Below the pieces are notes generated by a model, which saw nothing but the letters and a program-made list of their open reading frames with translations, searched no databases and had not been told where the DNA came from. Both the position numbers and the translations under genes were made by a program. A DNA stretch of 64,000 nucleotides from contig CM042998.1 in NCBI GenBank assembly GCA_023678885.1, positions 499,820 to 563,819 on the forward strand, in the 5' to 3' direction. Position 1 is the first letter of the stretch. Every line of letters begins with the position of its first letter. Source of the DNA: Pogostemon cablin. Its lineage: Eukaryota > Streptophyta > Magnoliopsida > Lamiales > Lamiaceae. Below, piece by piece: positions 39,631-51,100 of this stretch.

Positions 39631-41498
39631 AATCTCCACCTTAAACCTTAATCAAACCATAGCAACTCTCCCTCCATTACACTACTCCACCTTGAGTAGC
39701 ACCTCTTAATCATTGCTCCAACTTGAGCAATACCTTTTCCCATTGCTCAACCATGAGCAACACCTGCAACATATAAATGTTGACTTACCGCCAAGCCACA
39801 CCAAGTTCGAACCATTTTCCTAATGAAAGTGCCATTAATTTGAAGTCGATTCTAACTCACTAGGATTACCCGATGCTTCTCCTACTTGCTCGTTGTTACC
39901 GCGCTGCTCTTAAACGCCAACGAGTCCAAGTACCACATCTCCTAGCTACCCCGTTATATCGCTACTTCCCCCGAACACTATTCACTTACCGAAAAATCCT
40001 TTCCTTACAAACTTGTTGAGCTGACCTTATCCTTATGAAAATTCAATGTTGTTGAAGCATGATCATTTCACTTCCATAATAACCCATGTCCTTATAATCT
40101 GACTCCACCTTCAGAGGAGTCCCATGCCATTGTTGCATCACTTTAAACAATGCTGGCATCCTATCTTATACCGATTCCTTTCTCCCATGGTTCGCACAAA
40201 CTAACAAGATTGCTACATAGCTCAAGCTTAGAACTAGGTAGAACCTTAGTGAGAAAATTAACAGGCTTCCAAAACTATCTTAATTGCTACAACTCGACCA
40301 AGTATTATCTACTTGCCATTTGATAACTATTGAGTTGTTGATCCTTTTGTTTCATCCTCTGTAGTTTCATGATTAGAAGACTCTGACCAATCACCATCAT
40401 CAACCTGATACTTGATCTTATACTCCACCTTACCCACAGATTGAAGCCTCTGACCATTAACTCCCTTCCCATTACCAAATATCAGTAGCTTCTTATAAAC
40501 ACATCAGTTCGCCTCCTGTTGCCTGTAATCCCTCTGCCACCGAACGAAACACATCCTTAGCCATTGCTGGATTTCCCCAGCCAACAGCGCCTCTTCGATC
40601 TGTTATCATGTTGAGCCTACCATCAGCTTCATGTGTCAATAAGCTCACCATCTTACACTTCTGGAGAGGAGATGTCACCTCCATTCAATTTCGAGCATCC
40701 CGAATTCCATCGAATCGCTGTGGTGCAGTCCAATCTTTCCCATTGTTTAAAGATGACTCCACCACCAGGATCAAATCTGCAAACGACGGTTACCACCGCT
40801 CTCTTCATCTTTGAACAACCGTTGAAATATGTCATTGACTATCCTGAAATACTCCAGCCGTCGTCGACTATCCGCAAAGCTTCTGCTGAGAACGCCCAAG
40901 ATCACCTCTCGTCGAGCACGCCAGAAATCCATCACCGCTGAGACACCATAGCGTTGATCATTATCACGCCAGAACGCCCAACATTGGAAATCTTAACACT
41001 GCTGGACCATCAGAGTTTTAATTCCTTCTTACTGAGAATCCCGATTGCGATTCCATTTCTTGGAACCATCTCCATCGCTTTCTTGATCTCCACTGCTTCC
41101 CGTCTGTTGTAGTCAATAACCCGCAACCACCGCATCCTTGTTCTTCCATCTGCCTCCGTGTTCTTCTACCTTCAACCACCATCGACTATCCGCCGATCTT
41201 CTGCTCCGCTGGAAACCAGAACTCCTTTTCTTGCAAATTCGAAAACCCCGTCGGCTTGGTTACATTGACCCACTTTTGACGTTGCTTCATTCTCTCCTCT
41301 GAACTGCCGTCCAAATCCCACTCTCGTTGATCTGCAAGAGTCACATGCTTTCTTGCATCTCACCGTTCTTCTTCATCATAACCGCCTCGGATCAGATTTC
41401 ATCCTCTGCCCGCTGTCAATCTTCATGAAAACACCATCTTGATCTTCAATCACGTCCTTCTTCTTTGGCCTGCCCTTCTTCCCACAGACGGCGCCAAT

Positions 41499-42063
41499 TG
41501 TCATGAGATTTTGGCAGATTATCGAAGTAAGAAACCAAGTTAGAAACTTAAACATTGAAGGATAGATCCTAATCTATGAATGAAGAAACGAAACGAGAAC
41601 ACGAGGGTTTTTTAGAGTGGTTCGGCTCACTAACGAGCCTACATCCACTATGGAGAGAGTATCTTATTGTTACATGATTGTGGAGGTGATAACACATACA
41701 ACAAGCCGTAGAGAAGAGCTTATATACAACTCATATGTTAACTACCAAAGTTACTGGACCAATCCGCTGCATCAACTTTGATGATCTATCAAACGGTTAC
41801 CAAATTGACTAAAACTACTTCCAACTAACAGCTTATGTGTCAAACTTTCCAGCCATATGTTCAACCGCTCCTAACTAATCCGTTTAGCCACCAAACAAAC
41901 TCCTCAAACTTCTCTGCTCACCTTATGCACCGGTTGTATCCTTTTGCTGTCATCTTGATTATTTAACCAATATGATGCATCTTATTCTTCTATACATCAT
42001 GTCCATATGTAATCTAAGACATATGCAAACTTAACTATGATTGAATAAGGTTTATTCTTCACA
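41499..42063 (-). repeat. LTR (5' copy in element orientation), 565 bp
   Basis: Partner of 39057-39630. Read on minus it starts TGTGAAGAATAAACC and ends CATGACA, followed by the primer-binding site at about 41483-41496. It should carry the element's promoter. Confidence 0.93.
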
Positions 42064-42514
42064 AGTATCAATAGCATTAAATAAAATTAAAAAAAAAAAA
42101 CCTCGATTCCATTAGAACCCTAAAATAAGCTAACTATATCAGCATTATAGCAGAAAACTGATCAGAAAAGAAAATCTTCATCATTATTGAGTCCCAAATG
42201 CTAAGGTTTAAAAAAGATGATCAATCGCCCAATTTGGTGCCATTGAGCGCGTGTATTGAGCACACATGCGAAGAATATGCAGACGTGGGGGCATACCTGG
42301 TCGGAGGTGAGGTCCGCTTGGTCCGTGGGCATCGGGGAGTCAGTCGGAATCAAGAGAGATAAAGCCCGAAAGTAGAGAGAGAGGCGTGAGAAGCAGAAAC
42401 CAATCACACACAACAAAATGGTAGTTACTTGGTGATTTCCTAGTAACGATTTCTTTTCTTTTCTTTTTTTAATGGAAAACATTGTGGGTCGGGTCATAGG
42501 AAGGATTTTTAGTT

Positions 42515-44035
42515 GGTCAATTTAGCCCTCCCATTTATCTCTTGAGATCAAATAAACCTCTTTAACTTATTTTTTATTCATCTAAGCTCTTATTCTATTT
42601 TTATTGGAATAAAAACAAATGTTCATGCCACCTTACTTTTCTAAATCAAATAAACCCCCCATCTATTTTTCCTTTTTCATTCAAATTCCTTTCCTATTTT
42701 AATAGATTATGACCCTCATTACTAAAAATTAAATATAAGTTAATATTTTTTTTAAAATTATTGTTTGGTTCTTTAGGAAACCCTCATTTCTTAATATAAT
42801 AAATCGCTAATACCAGGTATAAGTTTTCTAAATTTATAATAAGTATAATACAACACATTGACTCTTTCGATACGTAATAGTTGCTGCTCTAATTTTCTCT
42901 AAAACTTTCTTTCCTTTTTTATTATTTATTTTTTTCGATCTCTTAATCCTCTTCTTTATCATTATTATTATTATTATCATTATTATTATTATTATAATAA
43001 GCAAAAACTAAAAAGTAATATTGGTTTTTGTTTTATTCAATTTTAATTATGTTAATTAATTAGAATTAATAACATTCTGTAGTCAATTTTTAAAATAAAT
43101 AAATAAATAAATTCATCATCCAATAACTTTAAAATATACATATTAAAATCATTTATAAATATAATAAAAAATGTGAGGTGAAAATTATTATTTAAAAATT
43201 TTAAATAAAAATATAAGATAAATATAATGTAAAATTAAAGTAATTCAAATAAAATATTTTAATTGAATGATCATCAAATTATCTAATAATTATCATTTTT
43301 TCTTGATTTTGGTATTATTTCTTTATTAAAAATATTAACTTTTTATGCGAATTGTAAATGAAATACTTTAAGTGGATGCATGACTTTTTATCATCATATA
43401 AATTTAGTCGGACCCATAAATTTATTTATCATATAAGTTTATTTATGAAATAATTTATTTATCATATAAATAAATGTGGTGTGCATTTAATCGGACCCAT
43501 AAATTTATTTATGAAATAATTTAATTGGCAATGAATATTATTTTTTATTATGTATTATTTTTTATTGAGAAATGTTATCACTAATATTATCACATTATAT
43601 CTGTTATATAAATTATTTATAGAGTATTATTTTATATATAATATTTTTAAATATATATATTAAATAATTGAAAATGGAAAAAATCAAAACAGAAAAATTA
43701 AATAAAGGAAGTATGTACAGTATCGTTAAAAAAAAGTTCAAGATAACGAGGTGGGCAGTTAAAAATGGATGCAAGTGTTTTATGCTTAATTTATAGAAGA
43801 TAAAGGTATATTTGATTTAGTTTTAATTAATAAGAAGGTGGATGGGTTAAAAAATAGATAAAGGGTTTAAATGCTACAATAGTACAAAATGAGGGGTTTA
43901 ATAGATTTTTTTAAAAGATAAGGGGCTCAAATGATCCAATATTAAAAGAATACGGGTTTAAACGAATAAAAAATAAGGTGAGGGGCTTATTTGATTTCAA
44001 TGGATAAAATAGAGGGTCAAATTGACCTTTTGCCC
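42515..44035. mobile_element. Non-autonomous long-TIR element (Mutator-like) with 9-bp target duplication
   Basis: The 9-mer TTTTTAGTT stands at 42506-42514 and again at 44036-44044. Between them the left end (GGTCAATTTAGCCCTCC, continuing to about 42720) is an imperfect inverted repeat of the right end (reverse complement GGTCAATTTGACCCTC). The right end has about eight extra terminal bases (GGGCAAAA) that the left end lacks. The interior is very AT-rich with a TTA/ATT microsatellite at about 42957-42998, and codes for nothing. Length about 1.5 kb. A 9-bp duplication and long TIRs are typical of Mutator-like elements. Confidence 0.75.
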
Positions 44036-44373
44036 TTTTTAGTTCTCTCATGGATCGCTATCATGGGCCGAAAGATTGAAACCTACCTGTTAAAGCCCAA
44101 TTAGATTTAGTCCACTAATAGATGAATAGATTATAGAAATCAAAGATGGATAATGAGATGTGGTGTTATGTAAATCGAATATTGATAGGCCCAAACTCGA
44201 AAGGGTCAATCCACATTATTCAAGTTTTAAATTACAAAGTTCTATTAAAATTCGAGTAAATCAAATAAGTACAATTGGGTCAATCTGAATTGCCCATAAC
44301 CGCGTTGGAAAACCAAAAAAAGGATTTTTTTTTTTTGAAAGTTTCAATTTATATCTGTTTATGGTTGTTTCTT

Positions 44374-45800
44374 GGGAAAAGGGTCAAGTATGACCCTAAT
44401 CTTTTTTACAATGATCATCCATGCCCCTAAATTTAATTTTGGTACATCTTAACCCTTCAATTTTTAATAAAGGATCATATTTGCCCTCCAACTTTTATAA
44501 ACTAACAAACTAATCCTTTTTGGCTAATTCCCCACTTTTTAATACTACCAAATTTTATTTTTACTACTAACAAACCACCCCTTTTGGTTGAACGTAATTT
44601 AATATTATTAATTAATACTTGAAAATATTAATCAAGGCATGTAAAGAAACTTCTTTTAATTTAATATTAATTTTAAATGTATTTTAAATTTTCAATTATT
44701 TATAAAAATAATATATGTAATTTAATTTTTATTTATACAATTAATAAAAAATTTAATATAATTTATAGAGTATAAATTTTTAAGAAATTCAATTTGGAGA
44801 ATAGTTAGAAATTTGTGACTAATTGATCATCTTTCTTAATTAATTATTATTATATTTTAAAAAAATAAATTTTTACGTTGTACTCCCTCCGTTCCATAGA
44901 AGTTGACACACTTTCCTTTTTGGTTTGTCCCACTAAAGTTGACACATTTCCTTTTTAATACATGAGACCCACATAAAAATAATTAATCTACTCTCATGGG
45001 CCCTGCATATCATCTCTAATACAACTACACACTACACATTAAATATTATTTCTCTCACTTCACTTTACTTCACTTTACATTAAATTATTATATTCCTTAA
45101 TCTTCGTGCCAAAAAAAATTATACCAACTTTAATGGGACGGAGAGAGTAATTATTATAAGAAAAAATTAAAAAATTTAAGAATATAAATAATTAATATTC
45201 TTAAAATAAATTCGTAACAATTTATTATAGAAATGTATAACTAATAAAATTGAAAAAAATATTAACATTTTTTTAAGGGAATAAAAAAATATTTAATTTT
45301 GAACAATACATAAAATAATAATATTATTTTTAATGAAAATTTATATTGTAAATAATTAAGATGAATTTTCTTAGTTATAATCTTTTGAACAATGAAAATC
45401 TATAACAAATTTCTAAATTTTTTAATGATCCGAGATTAAATTGAATTAATAATAAATAATAGTATAAATTATAATGATGAGTAAGGATAAATTATAGTAA
45501 CAAACTCCTATAATTTGATTAAAATCAATAATCAGTCTAAATTTATAAATTAATAATAAATAATATAAATTAAATAGAATTAATAACAAATAATATAAAG
45601 TAATATAAATCAACAATCATCAATCAAATTTAGAAAAGATGGGGAATTAGCCAAAAGGGTTTAGTTTGTTAGCTTATAAAAGTTGGAGGGCAAATATGAT
45701 CTTTTATTAGAAGATGAAGGGGTAGGATGTACCAAAATTAAATTTAGGGGCATGGATGATCCTTGGAGAAAAGATTAGGGTCCTACCTGACCCTTTTCCC
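44374..45800. mobile_element. Second Mutator-like element with ~165-bp terminal inverted repeats
   Basis: Begins GGGAAAAGGGTCAAG and ends GACCCTTTTCCC. The two ends pair over about 165 bp with high identity (near 90% by eye), including the block CCATGCCCCTAAATTTAATT on the left and its complement on the right. Flanking 9-mers TTGTTTCTT (44365-44373) and TTGTTTTTT (45801-45809) differ at one base, consistent with an aged 9-bp target duplication. No transposase. It contains a nested Stowaway-like MITE. Confidence 0.85.
44883..45147. mobile_element. Stowaway-like MITE nested in the Mutator-like element
   Basis: Left end CTCCCTCCGTTCCATAGAAG and right end complementary to CTCTCTCCGTCCCAT, with TA on both sides (44881-44882, 45148-45149). 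About 265 bp and non-coding. These are the TIR type and TA duplication of Tc1/Mariner Stowaway elements. Confidence 0.85.
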
Positions 45801-45916
45801 TTGTTTTTTTAATGAATTGAGCATTTTCTTGGAGTAGCTAATGAAATCTCAATTTTACAAGAACAAGCACATCAAACAAGATCCATGTAGTAGATAGGAA
45901 CATACACTTTCTTTTA

Positions 45917-46198
45917 CTCTCTCCGTCCCACATTTATCTCCACACTTTTCGTTTTCGTCCGTCCCACACTTTTCTTCACCATCCAAAAAAGGAAATTTCA
46001 CATTAACCAACAACCTCAGAAGTTATCATAATTTCAAAAATATCACTCTCATCTAACACACATAACATACTTTATAATTTATTTATTACCTAAAAATACC
46101 ACAACACTCTTAAAAAGTCAATAAAGTTGGTCAAAAAATAACTTTTCTTAAACTCCGTATCTACAGTACTTGTGCAGATAAATATGGAACGGAGAGAG
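45917..46198. mobile_element. Stowaway-like MITE
   Basis: Left end CTCTCTCCGTCCCACATTTA and right end reading, in complement, CTCTCTCCGTTCCATATTTA, with TA flanks at 45915-45916 and 46199-46200. About 282 bp. Inverted ends match over roughly 25 bp. Non-coding. Confidence 0.85.
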
Positions 46199-46460
46199 TA
46201 TATTATATTAAGTGGTTTTTACATGCACTCAACCTCTCAACACTCTATGCTAAGTGGAAAATGAAGTAATAAAAACCTTTTTCTTCCCAAAACCTTACTG
46301 AAGTGAGCAGCTATTTATATGTTCTCCTTAGCCCTTCACACATGCTGCCTTCTAGCCCTAATTACTGGCTATTAAGGGGATGCCATTTGTGTTGAGAAAA
46401 TCTGATAAGAATGAGATATAATACCCATAACAATATCTCTGGATTTAAATTGATTCCTAA

Positions 46461-46720
46461 GGTGATGTTTGTTTCCAAATTTTAAACCCAAGGTTTTGTT
46501 TTCAAAATCTACACTTAGATTTTAAAAACTGCCCCTATATATACCTATTACATTCTCTCTCCTCAATTAATACACTTTCTCTTTTTATCTTTCCTCTCTA
46601 ATTTTACTTTTTAAATAAATTAATATATTGATTTGAGTTAAAGTTAAAATCTATCATACCCAAAATAAATATAGAATCACTATTCATAATTTTTATACCC
46701 CACGTAAACCAAACATCACC
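46461..46720. mobile_element. MITE with TIR GGTGATGTTTG (PIF/Harbinger- or hAT-like)
   Basis: The ends are GGTGATGTTTGTTTCC and, in complement, GGTGATGTTTGGTTTAC, enclosing about 260 bp of AT-rich DNA. The terminal form resembles PIF/Harbinger MITEs, but the flanks (taa / ttt) do not give a clean 3-bp duplication, so the superfamily is open. Confidence 0.7.
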
Positions 46721-48121
46721 TTTGGGTTCACTTGTCTATTTATCAATAAATAAATTAGTGTAGTCAGGCCCATATTTCCTTTGGGCCTAAAGCATTTTTC
46801 TTTGGGCTTCTAGACGTGATTACAGGTGGGGCCTGGGAGAAGGCCTCTACTTTATCTTGTTTTCATTTTTAAAAAAAAACTATTATTTTATTAATACATG
46901 GATATTCGATCCATAAAGTAATTTGGAGAGGTGAGAACCAACTGTTATAAAGGGGAACTTGGGGTTTACATGAACAGAGTTATATCCCAATAATTATTGG
47001 AGTACTAAATAGTGTACTAAAAATAAAAAGAGTGAGGCTGTTGTGTCCCGGACATCGTGCTCTTTCGCAATTTCCGTACTCCTTTGCAACTTAAAAGCCC
47101 TAGCAATATATAGATTTAAATAGAATTACAGGGAGATAGTTGTATTCACACGGAGACACGACGTGAACCCAAGGGCGCATGAGCTTTTGCCAAATAAAAA
47201 TTAAACTCAAAAGTAAAATAAAACGTATGGGATACAAATCAAGTTGTGTAGGATTTTGTCTGGAAGTGTTTTGCCTTCCATTTACACAAAATAATGCAAG
47301 TTATATAACATTTCCAACAGAAACATATAAAGAACAAAAAAGAAGAGACAATAAAGTAAAGAAGTCAGATGGAAGAAAAGAAAAGAAATTTATTACTCTC
47401 CATGCAGGCCTTCCTTAGCTTCTTACATATGTCTTGTTTGTATTATCATGCATGCCGCCCTCATTAATTTAATCGAAATCCCTAAAACATGTTCAAATTT
47501 TGTCGTTTTAGAAGGAAAAATGGTGGATGCAAACATGATTAGTTTAAGAATATGGCTTTTAAAATTAATAGTTTGTTAATATATTATAGATATTTTCATC
47601 CCTTATTTCACATTTTCTCTTCTTTAAGTAGAGTATGGAATGAGCAAAAAATGGTGACAATACTTAATACTAGTAGGTATGATTTAATGATTGTAAGAAC
47701 AAGACAGCAAGAACAAGTTATAAAAACAATGCCCCACCTACAGAATTAAATATTCAAACAAGATGCAGCTGTATTGTGGATTAAACTACTTTGGTTTTTC
47801 AAAAGTAATTGGCTAGCTTTAGGCAATCAGTTGCTGTAATTCTTGTTTACAGGCGGATTAAACAAACACTGCATGCCTAGCCTATGTCTTAGTTGCTAAA
47901 CAAATAATGATGGATCATATGGGATGCCCTTCTAAAACTAGTTTACTACTCTTCTATAGTTAGAAAGAATGCTCTCCTACCTTTGTTCTATCCTTCTTTT
48001 CTTGAGGATCTACTGATGAAGATGTGATCTGTCTGGGATTTGATCTTCTATCCTTGACACGAATTCTAAAACGAATGATATATAAGGTTGTATGCATTTT
48101 TGAGGAAAGAGTTAGAACACC
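46721..48121. other. Receptor-kinase upstream region
   Basis: AT-rich upstream DNA of the receptor kinase. It has poly-purine stretches near 47330-47400 and no convincing ORF. Promoter elements are not distinctive enough to name. Confidence 0.5.
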
Positions 48122-51100
48122 ATGGCAGCTTTAAGGTGGCTGTTCTTCTTTTATTTGCTTAATCTCTTTGCATGGATTCAAGTCATCTTCGCAGTGACGA
48201 ACTCACAAGATGGTAAGAGAATTAAGTTCAGTTAACCAACATCATCATGTGTGTGTTTTATGAGTAGTTCATGATCAAACTATTTTGTCAATTTCACAAG
48301 TGGACTAGTCTTTGAGGTTTTCTGTCCAAACATGGATCACTAACTGCCTTAACGTGGTTTCTTGATTGAACATACGTGCAGCTGCTGTGCTTCGATCACT
48401 GAAAGATGAGTGGGGAAACACTCCACCAAGCTGGGACAAGTCGGACGATCCTTGCACTTCCTGGGACGGAGTTTTGTGCAACAACACAAGGGTCACCTCA
48501 CTGTATTTATCATCACTCCATACATATATATCTTCAAAACTCACAGGTTTAATTTTTCCTGATTATGATCATTCTGTATTCTAACATGGATATATTGATT
48601 ATGCAGAGGATTATCAACAATGGGACTAACTGGAAAAATCAGTGGTGACATTGGAGGTCTCACTGAATTGATTTCCTTGTGAGTCATCTCTTACATCTTA
48701 GCATATATATACAGCAACTTTTTTCGATTTTTTACCCTAGACTTAAGTGCTGTCCATTGCAGAGATTTGTCTTTCAACGCTGGCCTGGGCGGAACAATCA
48801 CTCCCCGGCTAGGAGATCTGCAAAAGTTAACAACATTGTAAGAAGTAATACCTTAAAAAACAAACAACTCAAGTCTTGATTCTCCATGATTGAGATAGTT
48901 TCATTTATATATGTATGTTGTTCAGGATTCTAGCTGGATGTAGCTTTACAGGAAGCATACCTAGTGAACTAGGGAATCTCTCAGAACTAACTTTCCTGTA
49001 AGGAATTCAGAGTCTGCAGTTTTACATTATGAATTACCATACTAGAATGTCTTATTATTTCCTTAATTTCCAATGACATTAACATTGGCAGAGCCCTGAA
49101 CACAAATGGATTGATTGGTGCGATACCGCCTTCTCTGGGAAAGCTCTCCAAGCTATACTGGCTTGACCTTGCAGAAAACCAGTTGACTGGAAACATCCCC
49201 ATATCATCTAATATTAGACCGGGTGGTTCATCTGGATTGGACCAACTTAAATCCGCCAAGCACTTGTAAGATTAGCTGAATCTTTTTAGATCTTTTTTGT
49301 TTTGTTGGGTGTTTAAAACTGATATTGTTGTTATGCCTATGCAGCCACTTCAATTTAAACCAGCTGTCGGGTGAAATTCCAAGCCAACTTTTTAGTTCAG
49401 ACATGCCGTTGATACATGTGTAAGTGATCAGGAACCAACTTAACTACCTTGTATCCCATGTATCTGATGAAACTTTGCAGATTGTTCGATGGGAATCAAT
49501 TCGGAGGAGCCATTCCACCCTCAATAACAACTGTTCAGACACTTGAGGCTCTGTGAGTATAATTATCCTCTATATAACAGCTTCATCTCTAGTTCTTCAT
49601 GAATAATTTATGTGGTGTGACCATGATGTCTTTCTAACATGTTCAGTCGACTCGATCGCAATAATCTAATTGGAGAAATCCCTCCAAACATCAGCACCCT
49701 AACTAGCATCACTGAACTGTGAGTGTTACTCTTTTGCACAACACAAATTTAACCTCTGATTCATGAGCACTCAAACTCATGATTCTTCCCTGTGTTCCAT
49801 GACAGGAATTTGGCTCATAATAGGCTGTCTGGTTCATTACCAGATTTAACAGGATTGAACTCCCTCAGCTACTTGTAAGACGAACCCTCTTTGCTCGTGC
49901 TCTCTTCGTCCTGTGATTATCTGTATTTCTCATGCATTGATGTTCACAGGGACTTGAGTAACAACTCCTTCACGCCAGCAGAAGCTCCAGAATGGCTTTC
50001 AACTCTACAGTCACTAAATACGCTGTAAGTATTCATGTATTTTCAATATAAAGAGACATAGTCAAACTAGGCATTCAACTTGTCTCAAAATCAAGAACCA
50101 GAGTAGAAATCACATGTTGGTTCTCAGGTTGATCGAATATGGACACTTGAATGGATCAGTACCAGCAGAAGTCTTTAATCTACCTCAGATTCAAAATGTG
50201 TAAGTTCATAAAAACCAACGCATTGCGAGAAAAACATCTAACTAACAATTGATGCTAAGCTCAAATTTATCCTCAACAGGCATTTAAGGAACAATAACAT
50301 CAGTGGCAAATTAGACATAAGCCAAGTTGGCCAGCAGCTTCGAGTTGTAGATTTTGAGAACAACACCATATCATCTGTAACATTTGGCTCTGGAAACCAA
50401 ATTACACTAATGTAAGAACAGTTCATGATCTATGTTACAACCGTTGTATATATAATCGAGTTGACAATCAGAGACCTTTCTTACAGGTTATTTGGAAACC
50501 CATTCTGTTATCAAAAGAATGCCGTCTACTGTGAGCCTCAGCAACTGAGGAAAACTTACTCTACAAGCCTCGAAAAATGTGGTACCAAAAAATGTGATCC
50601 TGATCAACAACTCAACCCCCAGAGTTGTGAATGTGCTGTTCCATATGAGGGAACATTGAACTTCAGAGCACCCTCTTTCAGTGACTTGTCGGATGATGAT
50701 CTATTCCATTCTCTGGAAATGAGCCTTTGGACAAATCTTGGTCTTTCCCCAGGATCAGTTTCACTACAGAATCCTGTGTTCAATGAACATGACTATCTAC
50801 AATTGCAACTTGGCCTTTTTCCAACCAATTCTGAGTACTTCAATAGATCAGCTGTTCAGAGGATGGGATTTGCACTAAGCAGACAAATTTATAAGCCTCC
50901 ACCAATTTTTGGACCCTACTATTTCATAGCATCTCCATACCCTTTCGGAGGTAAAATTTCAGTGGCATGAATGTTATGAGCTGATGATAATCAACTTCTT
51001 CTATACTTAATAAGGTTGTAACAACATTTTCAGATGGTCATAAAAGAGCTCTTAGCGGAGGCGTGATAGCTGGAATAACAGCAGGATGTGCGGTTCTTGT

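Larger units (their letters stand above)
39057..42063 (-). mobile_element. Complete non-autonomous LTR retrotransposon in VHA-H intron 1
   Basis: Element of 3,007 bp flanked by a perfect 5-bp target duplication, AGTAT (39052-39056 and 42064-42068). Two LTRs with TG...CA ends enclose an 1,868-bp internal region. Read on minus, a primer-binding site follows the 5' LTR after two bases (TGGCGCCGTCTGTGGG, whose first nine bases fit the 3' end of tRNA-Asp). A polypurine-rich AAGGTGGAGATT abuts the 3' LTR. The internal region has only short ORFs and no gag, protease, reverse transcriptase or integrase motifs. It must therefore have been moved by another element (LARD/TRIM-like class). It has the same orientation as the host gene. 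Confidence 0.92.
38362..42332 (-). pseudogene. V-type ATPase subunit H, N-terminal four exons only
   Basis: Subunit H is the regulatory subunit that links and inhibits V1 when it separates from the vacuolar proton pump. Four exons are clear on minus: 42297-42332 (MPTDQADLTSDQ), 38915-39040 (VLRRDIPWETYMTTKLISGT...), 38511-38613 (DGPSYIRVFVSILRDIF...) and 38362-38434 (ANPKRAKLFHDKSLSEED IYEPFL). Phases agree throughout. They give about 112 residues of a protein normally near 450. After exon 4 there is no GT donor, only gcaagg (a GC-type donor), and no downstream exon is found in the next 2 kb. An LTR retrotransposon sits in intron 1, 16 bp upstream of the exon 2 acceptor. I call it a 3'-truncated copy; a very long fourth intron is not fully excluded, but the RAD21 gene begins only 2.7 kb away. 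Confidence 0.82.

Noticed and set aside
40633..40941. Open frame of 102 codons on plus within the LTR element
   Set aside because: It runs opposite to the element's orientation as set by the primer-binding site and polypurine tract, overlaps another open frame, and shows no recognisable domain. Likely chance.
41172..41363. Minus-strand ORF just after the primer-binding site, a possible gag start
   Set aside because: Only 63 codons, with no zinc knuckle or capsid features and stops on both sides. Not enough to call gag.
42957..42998. ATT/TTA repeat as a possible matrix-attachment or replication signal
   Set aside because: It is a simple microsatellite inside a Mutator-like element. AT-richness alone does not support a functional call.
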